Of a stretch of 64,000 nt of DNA, positions 57,285 to 64,000 are shown one piece after another. The number at the start of each line of letters is the position of its first letter. Position 1 is the first letter of the stretch. The DNA is from Aquarana catesbeiana (lineage: Eukaryota > Chordata > Amphibia > Anura > Ranidae), in the NCBI RefSeq assembly GCF_042186555.1, contig NC_133324.1, forward strand, positions 72,964,189 through 73,028,188. Direction: 5' to 3'. Both the position numbers and the translations under genes were made by a program. Under the pieces are notes generated by a model. The model saw only the letters and a program-made list of their open reading frames with translations, was not told the DNA's origin and did not search any database.

Positions 57285-60200
57285 ATATATATCCCAGCTT
57301 AGTGCAGCTACAGGCCCAGCTTAGTGCAGCTACAGGCCATTAGTATGTCTGGAAGGCCAAGAAGGAGAGGCAGACAGTCACAAGCCAATAAGAGAGGGCA
57401 AGCAGGCTCTGTGTCTAGTGCTGGTCATGGAGACGGTGCATCCTCATCAGCACGTGGCCGTGGGACACGCTTGGCCTTTTTTTCGGCAACTGGCCGTGTT
57501 GAGCCGCAACATGCGGAAGACTTGGTCGAGTGGATGACCAAGCCGTCCTCATCCTCCTCATCCTCTCTCACCCATGCTCAGGGTACTTTGTCTGGCAAAG
57601 CAGCGGCCTCTTCCCTTGGCTCAATGTCATCAGTGATTCCTTCCCTAGCCCCACCGTGTCCTCCTGAGGAGTCCCTCGAACTGTTTGACCACAGTGTTGG
57701 GTACATGCTCCAGGAGGATGCCCAGCGTTTGGAAGGCTCTGATGATGATACTGAGCTCGATGAAGGCAGTAACATGAGCACGGACAGAGGGGGTGCCCAA
57801 GGACAGCAATCTGGCAGTCATGCTCCCACTGCTGCAGCATACTGCCAGGTTTGCTCCAGTGATGAGGAGGGAGGGGATGATGAGGTCACTGACTCAACAT
57901 GGGTGCCTGATAGGAGAGAGGAGGAGGAGGAGGAGGAGGCGGCACATCACCAACGAGGCAGGATGCCCTCCAGGGGCCAGCCTAAGGGCAGCACATTGAC
58001 TGCATCACACCCCAAAGCTCCACATGTGCAGGGCGCTGCAGTCTCTGCGCGTTATTCAAAAAGTTCTTTGGTGTGGGCCTTTTTTGAGATGAGTGCATCA
58101 GATCGCACCGCTGCTATTTGCAACATATGTCTCAAGCGTATCTCGCGTGGCCAAAAGATCTCCCGCTTGGGTACCACATGCTTGACCAGACATATGTTGA
58201 CCTGCCATGCAGTTCGTTGGCAAGCGTATCCAAAAGACCCACACCAAAGAACAAAGAGGACCTCTCCTTGCTCCTCATCAGCTGAGATCTCCAACCCCAC
58301 TATACCTTCAGTCCTCTCTGAGACCTGCACTGAGAGGAATGAAGGTGTAGAATTAGGTGTGTCACAGCCAAGTACTTGTGGGCAATCTGCTTTTGGTACA
58401 CCGATGTCAGATTGTACCAGGCAAATTTCCCTGCCCCAGCTGCTGCACCGCCGAAAGAAGGTTGCTCCCAGCCATCCACATGCCCAGCGGTTGAATGCTA
58501 GCTTGGCAAAATTGCTAGCACTTCAACTGCTGCCTTTTCAGTTGGTAGACTCTGCTCCCTTCCGTGAGTTTGTGGAATGTGCGGTTCCTCAGTGGCAGGT
58601 ACCCAAACGCCACTTTTTCTCACGGAAGGCGATTCCGGCTCTAAACCGGCATGTGAAAGGCAATGTCCATGCCTCGCTGGACAGGGCGGTCAGCGGTAAG
58701 GTGCATATTACCGCTGACTCATGGTCCAGCAGGCATGGACAGGGACGTTACCTAAGTTTCACAGCCCATTGGGTGACTCTGCTGGCAGCTGGGAAGGATG
58801 CAGGACAAGGTGCAGTAGTGTTGGAGGTTGTTCCGCCACCATGCCTCCAAAATGCCACTACTAATGATTGTGACACACCTCTCTCCTCCACCCCCTCCTC
58901 TTCCTCTTCCTCCATGGCCTCTTCCTGTGCTTTTTCCTCGGTAACCAGCGGTGCTCCGTAGCCGTTCAAGGGGCTACGCAAGTACGCAGGCCAAAAGATG
59001 CCATGCGGTGCTTGAGCTGGTGTGCTTGGGGGACAGGAGCCACACTGGGGCAGAGGTTCTGTCAGCTCTGCAGGGGCAGGTTCAGAGGTGGTTGACGCCA
59101 CGCCAACTTAAGGCAGGAATGGTGGTTTGCGACAATGGCACCAACCTCCTCTCTGCCCTCCGACAGGGACAAATGACCCATGTGCCCTGTTTGGCTCACG
59201 TCCTTAACTTGGTGGTGCAGCGGTTCTTGGGCAGGTACCTTACAGGATGTCCTGAGGCAGGCCAGAAAAGTCTGTGTGCATTTCCGCCGGTCATATAATG
59301 CCAGTGCTCGGCTGGCGGACCTCCAAAAGGAGCTTAACCTGCCCAAGAACCGCCTAATCTGTGACATGCCCACCAGGTGGAACTCAACGTTGGCCATGCT
59401 GCAGCGGCTGCACATGCAGCAGAGGGCCATCAATGAGTACCTGTGCGACTATGGCACCAGGACAGGGTCAGGGGAGCTTGGTTTTTTTTTCCCCACGCCA
59501 GTGGGCCATGATCAGGGATGCATGCACTGTCCTGTCACCATTTGAGGAGGCCACGAGGATGGTGAGCAGTGACAGTGCATGCATCAGTGACACTGTCCCC
59601 CTTGTCCACCTGTTGGAGCACACGCTGCGTGGAATAATGGACAGGGCACTTGAGGCAGAACAGAGGCAGGAAGAGGAGGACTTCCTTAGCTCTCAAGGCC
59701 CCCTTTATCCAGACAGTGTTCCTGCGTGCCCGCCGATCACACACGAAGAGGACGAGGAGGAGGAGGAGGAAGATTGTTTCAGTATGGAGGTGGAGCCTGG
59801 CACTCAGCATCAGCCTTTAAGGGATCAGTCCCAAAAAACACATGGACTTGTACATGGCTGGGAGGAGGTGGCTGCGGACCATGTCGTCCTTAGTGACCCA
59901 GAGGACTCCGGACCGAATGCCTCAGCAAACCTACGCTGCGTGGCCTCCCTGACCCTGCAAAGCCTGCGTAAGGATCCTCGTATTCGTGGTATCAAGGAGA
60001 AGGACCAATACTGGCTGGCAACCCTCCTTGATCCACGTTACAAGGGTAAGGTTGCGGACCTTATCTTGCCATCGCAGAGGGAGCAGAGGATGAAACATCT
60101 TCGGGAGGCCTTGCAGAAAGGTCTGTGCAACGCGTTCCCAGAGACTGGGAGGTTACAAACTCCTGTTTCTGGACAACGTGTTGCTGAGGCTTCGGTCAGT

Positions 60201-62081
60201 CAAAGAAGGAGCGGTGGAGAAGGTGGCCCTCTGACCGATGCGTTCAGACAATTTTTTGGTCCGCAGCCCCAAGGTATGATCGGTTCCAGCAACCATCGCC
60301 TGTGTCTGTTTTACATGGTGCAGGAATACCTAGGGGCAAGATCTGACTTGGACACCTTTCCCACCGAAAATCCTCTGGGTTACTGGGTCTTGAGGATGGA
60401 TCACTGGCCAGAGCTTGCACAGTATGCAACTGAGCTACTGGCCTGTCCTGCATCCAGCGTTCTTTCGGAACGCACATTCAGTGCTGCTGGAGGCTTTGTA
60501 ACCGATCACAGGGTGCGTCTGTCCACCGACTCGGTCGATCGACTGACCTTCAAAAAAATGAATCAGTCTTGGATCACCACCAGCTACCAAGCACCTGATG
60601 CTGATGTAACCGAATAATTTTTTTTGAAATCTCAGAACCCTTCAAAGACTGCCTATGCTGATGCTGAGTGACTATCCCTGAGTAATTATCCTCTTCCTCC
60701 TCAATGATCATGCTGATAGCTTGTAAGAACATTTTTGGTTCTGGGCGCCACCACCAGTGCCCAAGGCCCAATTTTTCAGCCCCTGTTTAACAGGGGCGTG
60801 TAATTACAATTTTTGATGCAATACTTTGCAGCAGGGCTCGTTTCTGCGTTCCAACTAGAGTGTCTATGAGGACTTGTGAGGACAGTGTTGTGGCACCAGC
60901 ACCACCACCACCACCAAAGGCCCAATTTTTCTGCCCTTGTTCAACAGGGGCATGTAATTACAACTCTTGATCTAATATTTCACAGCAGGGCCCTGTGAGG
61001 GCTTACAGTGTTGTGGCCACAACAACACCTAAGGCCCAAATTTCTGCTGAGTATAAAGGGCAGGCCCCTACTTTTAAACATCTAACTTACAAACGACTCC
61101 TACTTGCAAATGGAAGGAGAGAACAGGAAGTGAGATGAAATCTACCCCTAGGAAGGGAAATTCTCTCCTGTAAGAGTTAATATGGGAAAAACATTTCTCC
61201 TTTCCACTGATGCTTTCCAATCCTTGTTCCACAAAAACCCCCAAATTTTCAAAAAACATTTGTTATTGGGACAAAAAATGAGGTGAAATCTTCTGAAGAG
61301 GAGGACAGACAGCAAAACAAATGTCACAGGGGCGATAACCCTTCCCTATGTTTTCCAAAAAGCTTAAAAAAGATTTTTTGGCTTGAGCTAAACACGTTAA
61401 AAATGTACCCGTTCAAAATTACAAACAGATTCTACTTAACAACAAACCTACAGTCCCTGTCTTGTTTGCACCGCCTGTATACTGCTGTTCAGAGTATATA
61501 GGGCCTGGTGGCCCCACACCTTTCCTTATTTTAATTTGGGTGCGGGGTTCCCCTTAATATCCATACAAGACCCAAAGGGCCTGGTAATGGACTGGGGGGT
61601 ACCCATGCCGTTTGTCTCACTGATTTTCATCCATATTGCCAGGACCCGACATTACATTAAACCCACAAGCAGTTTTAAATGAGATTTTTTCCTTTAAAAA
61701 TGACATTTTGTGCAGGGACTGTTCTAAACACGGGAAACACGCGCCACTTTACAGGCATACTATAGACACACCCCTGTTACGATATTTAAAGGAATATTTC
61801 ACTTTTTTTTTTTTTTTTACTTTAAGCATCATTAAAATCACTGCTTCCGAAAAAACGGCCGTTTTTAAAAGTTTTTTTTGCATTGATACATGTCCCCTGG
61901 GGCAGGACCCGGGTCCCCAAACCCTTTTTAGGACAATACCATGCAAATTAGCCTTTAAAATGAGCACTTTTGATTTCGAACGTTCGAGTCCCATAGACGT
62001 CAATGGGGTTCTAACGTTCGTGCAAATTTTCGGTCCGTTCGCAGGTTCTGGTGTTAACCGGGGGGTGTTCGGCTCATCTCT
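57285..62081 (+). mobile_element. hAT element with BED-finger transposase
   Basis: It comprises a leader with the duplicated word CAGCTTAGTGCAGCTACAGG, a transposase gene (57345-60617), and a long 3' region ending GTGTTCGGCTCATCTCTAG at 62081, where L1-derived sequence begins. No matching 5' terminal repeat (CTAGAGATGAGCC) is seen, so the left end is lost or replaced by the palindrome. The 3' region holds three diverging copies of a unit of about 150 bp with AAGGCCCAATTTTTC and CAACAGGGGC-TGTAATTACAA (about 60760-61040). Confidence 0.85.
57345..60617 (+). pseudogene. hAT transposase (ZBED-type), three frameshifts
   Basis: Start MSGRPRRRGRQSQANKRG (the upstream in-frame codon is only GTG). 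A Ser- and acid-rich N-terminus has REEEEEEEAAHHQRG; a BED zinc finger follows at about residues 255-290 (CNIC ... LTRHMLTCH). The first catalytic Asp lies in HITADSWSSRHGQGRY. The frame changes before RSRSRGYASTQAKRCH (about 58930-58960), again after LAHVLNLVVQRFL (about 59230), and again in a run of T (about 59480-59490). The second catalytic Asp lies in VVCDNGTNLLSAL. The C-terminal dimerisation region WPELAQYATELLACPASSVL is followed by SERTFSAAGG with the catalytic Glu. All key residues survive, so decay is recent or some shifts are sequencing errors in homopolymers. Confidence 0.93.
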
Positions 62082-62082
62082 A

Positions 62083-62195
62083 GTTTCTACGTATGGTGAA
62101 CGGAAAGGATTCCAGTGCCAGGGCGAAGAGGAGGGGTGATAGTGGGCATCCTTGTCGTGTCCCATTCATTTCTGAACTTATTTGTTTTGGTTTCT
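62083..62195 (-). pseudogene. L1/Tx1 reverse transcriptase motif fragment
   Basis: The minus-strand frame reads ISSEMNGTRQGCPLSPLLF and ALALESF, the B motif of L1-group reverse transcriptases. It abuts the hAT 3' end exactly. The strand is the same as the ORF2 C-terminal fragment at 49165-51205. Confidence 0.8.
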
Positions 62196-63024
62196 ATGTA
62201 TATATGGATTGCATGGGTTGTTACCGACATGTGAATACAATTTCATGTCAATAGCACCTTTAGAAATATATTTACCTAGAAAAACGGTGACCTGTTCAAT
62301 ACTTATTTCACCCGCTGTATATATACACACTACAGTAAATAGAAAGAGAAAAATTTATGTCTGGATTCGCTTTAAACAGCTTCATTGGTAGATTACCTTA
62401 GATACTGCTTATACCTGCATTCTTTTTGTCTGATATGAGTCAAACTGCATCCCTAAGATAATTTACGCTGCAAGCTTGTTCAGTAATCATCAGCTTGTTC
62501 AGCTTGTTCAGTAATCATCAAAGAACACCAACAAAGCTTCCAAGCAGCTTTGAAGATGATAAGCTGCTAGTGAGAATGTTTCATGCCAACTCATCAGAAA
62601 GTACTGTAAAAGAAGACAGTTCAGCAGATTGTGTTTTACTGTCCCACAACATCCGTAGTCCTTGTATACACCGTGCTTGATGTGCCCCCCACCCCACTCA
62701 GACGTCAGGGGTTAAGAGAGTAAATAGGGCTGAATATCACATCCTATTCCTGCATTGTGACACTCCGTATGGACACAGCATCTGTCTGTCATACTGTATA
62801 TATGGAATGTAAAAAGTGCCTATGCAATAATTATGTAGGCAAAGTTGATTTCAAGGTCTGTGCTGTCCCCTTATCCTTCAGTCATAAAGACACACACAAA
62901 GTAAGCCAACATACAAGCAACTTGGACTTGTTCAAGGTGGCATTTACCCCACCAGAATCGGGAACGTGTTTTGCCATCTCTACAATTAAGTTGTGCACTA
63001 GAGAAAATGTTTACTCTTACTCCC
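62196..63024. other. Intergenic sequence without recognised features
   Basis: A short open stretch at 62495-62680 (NHQRTPTKLPSSFEDDKLL onward) matches no family I know and lacks supporting signals. A triplicated AGCTTGTTCAGTAATCATC-like word lies at 62473-62520. Nothing else is seen. Confidence 0.4.
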
Positions 63025-64000
63025 TCCCTATTACAGACCCCCCCCATCGTAGACCCCTCCCCATCACAGATCCTCTCATCACAGACCCCTCCATGACAGA
63101 CCCCCCATCAACCCCTACCCTGCCCCCACCCCTAAACACACCCCCATCAGAGATCCTCCCCATCACAGATACCCCTCATTACAGACCCCCATCACAGACC
63201 CTCCATCACAGACCATCCCATCACAGATCCCACCGCATTACAGACCCCCTCATCACAGATCCCTCTCCATCAAAGACCCCCCCATCATAGACCCCTCACC
63301 ATCACAGATCCCCCCATCACTGACCCCTCCATCACCCCCTAACCACACCCCCATCACAGACCCCCTCATCACAGATCCTCCCCATCACAGATCCCCCCCA
63401 TCACAGACCCTCCATCACAAATCCCTCCCCATTACAGACCCCCCCATCACAGACCCTCCATCACAAATCCCTCCCCATTACAGACCCCCCCATCACAGAC
63501 CCTCCATCACAGATCCCCCATCACAGATCCCACCACATTACAGACCCCCCATCACAGACCCCTCCTTCACAGACCCCATCACAGATTTCCCCCCAATCAC
63601 AGATTCCCTCCTAATTACAGATCTGCTCATCACAGACCCTCCCCATCACAGACCCCCCTCCTCACAGACCCCCCAATCACTGATCCTCCATCACAGATGC
63701 CTCCCCATTACAGACCCCCCCCCATCGTAGACCCCTCCCCTTCACAGATATCCCCATCACAGACCCCTCCATCAACCCCTACCCTGCCCCCACCCCTAAA
63801 CATGCCCCCATCACAGATCCTCCCCATCACAGATCCCCCCATCAAAGACCCCCCCTCATCACAGATCCCTCCATCACAGATCCCCCTCATCACAGACCCT
63901 CCATCACAGATCCCTACCCATTACAGACCCCCCATCATAGACCCCTCTCCATCACAGACCCCTCAGTCACAAACCCCCTCATCACTAATCCCCATCACAG
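63025..64000. repeat. C-rich minisatellite (CATCACAGACCCC), runs off the window
   Basis: Degenerate units of 11-17 bp based on CATCACAGACCCCC and CATCACAGATCCC. A higher-order duplication is visible: ATCGTAGACCCCTCCCC at 63046 recurs at 63724 (678 bp apart), followed in both by CATCAACCCCTACCCTGCCC. Open frames through it are repeat artefacts. Confidence 0.95.

Noticed and set aside
62757..63290. A 177-codon frame entering the C-rich array
   Set aside because: The second half is repeat translation (TDPP-type) and the first half has no recognisable domain.

Overview
The window is vertebrate nuclear DNA, most likely from a frog. That reading rests on the mix of repeats (Tc1, piggyBac, hAT, PIF/Harbinger-like MITEs, and CR1, L2 and L1/Tx1 LINEs) and on a ferrochelatase gene that is clearly vertebrate but differs from the mammalian protein. 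The species assignment is inference. Nothing prokaryotic is present.

The one host gene I can support is ferrochelatase (FECH), the last enzyme of haem synthesis. It lies on the minus strand and runs right to left. Exons 1 to 8 are at 38156-38219, 26024-26135, 21812-21931, 20350-20498, 14241-14375, 12246-12352, 11087-11185 and 6190-6297. All internal junctions are GT-AG, the phases match at every junction, and the exons sum to exactly 298 codons. The last three exons expected from the human gene (final active-site residues and the C-terminal iron-sulphur cysteines) should lie beyond base 1.

Layout. 1-26 kb: FECH exons 2-8 in introns filled with MITEs, two Tc1 elements (882-2431 and 16365-18451, the second carrying a nested MITE and a 500-base assembly gap), an L1/Tx1 reverse-transcriptase remnant and an L2 LINE 3' end. 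26-38.2 kb: FECH intron 1, mostly tandem repeats: a CA/CCATA array (29.15-30.28 kb), a CR1 LINE 3' end, and a 6.4-kb G-run minisatellite (31.72-38.11 kb) that stops about 44 bases from exon 1. 38.1-38.5 kb: FECH exon 1 and its GC-rich promoter. 38.56-41.72 kb: an 18-bp minisatellite split in two by an L2 LINE. 42-51 kb: a broken Tc1 transposase with a nested TTAA-flanked MITE, a Harbinger-like MITE, a piggyBac-related non-autonomous element and L1 remnants. 51.2-56.2 kb: a decayed piggyBac element. 56.06-57.28 kb: a near-perfect inverted repeat with 562-bp arms, built from hAT and piggyBac pieces. 57.3-62.08 kb: a hAT element with a BED-finger transposase broken by three frameshifts. 63.0-64 kb: a C-rich minisatellite running off the window.

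Apart from FECH, every recognisable coding segment is transposon-derived and broken. The most notable structures are the FECH promoter held between two minisatellites, the composite palindrome at 56-57 kb, and several nested insertions whose target-site duplications can still be read.
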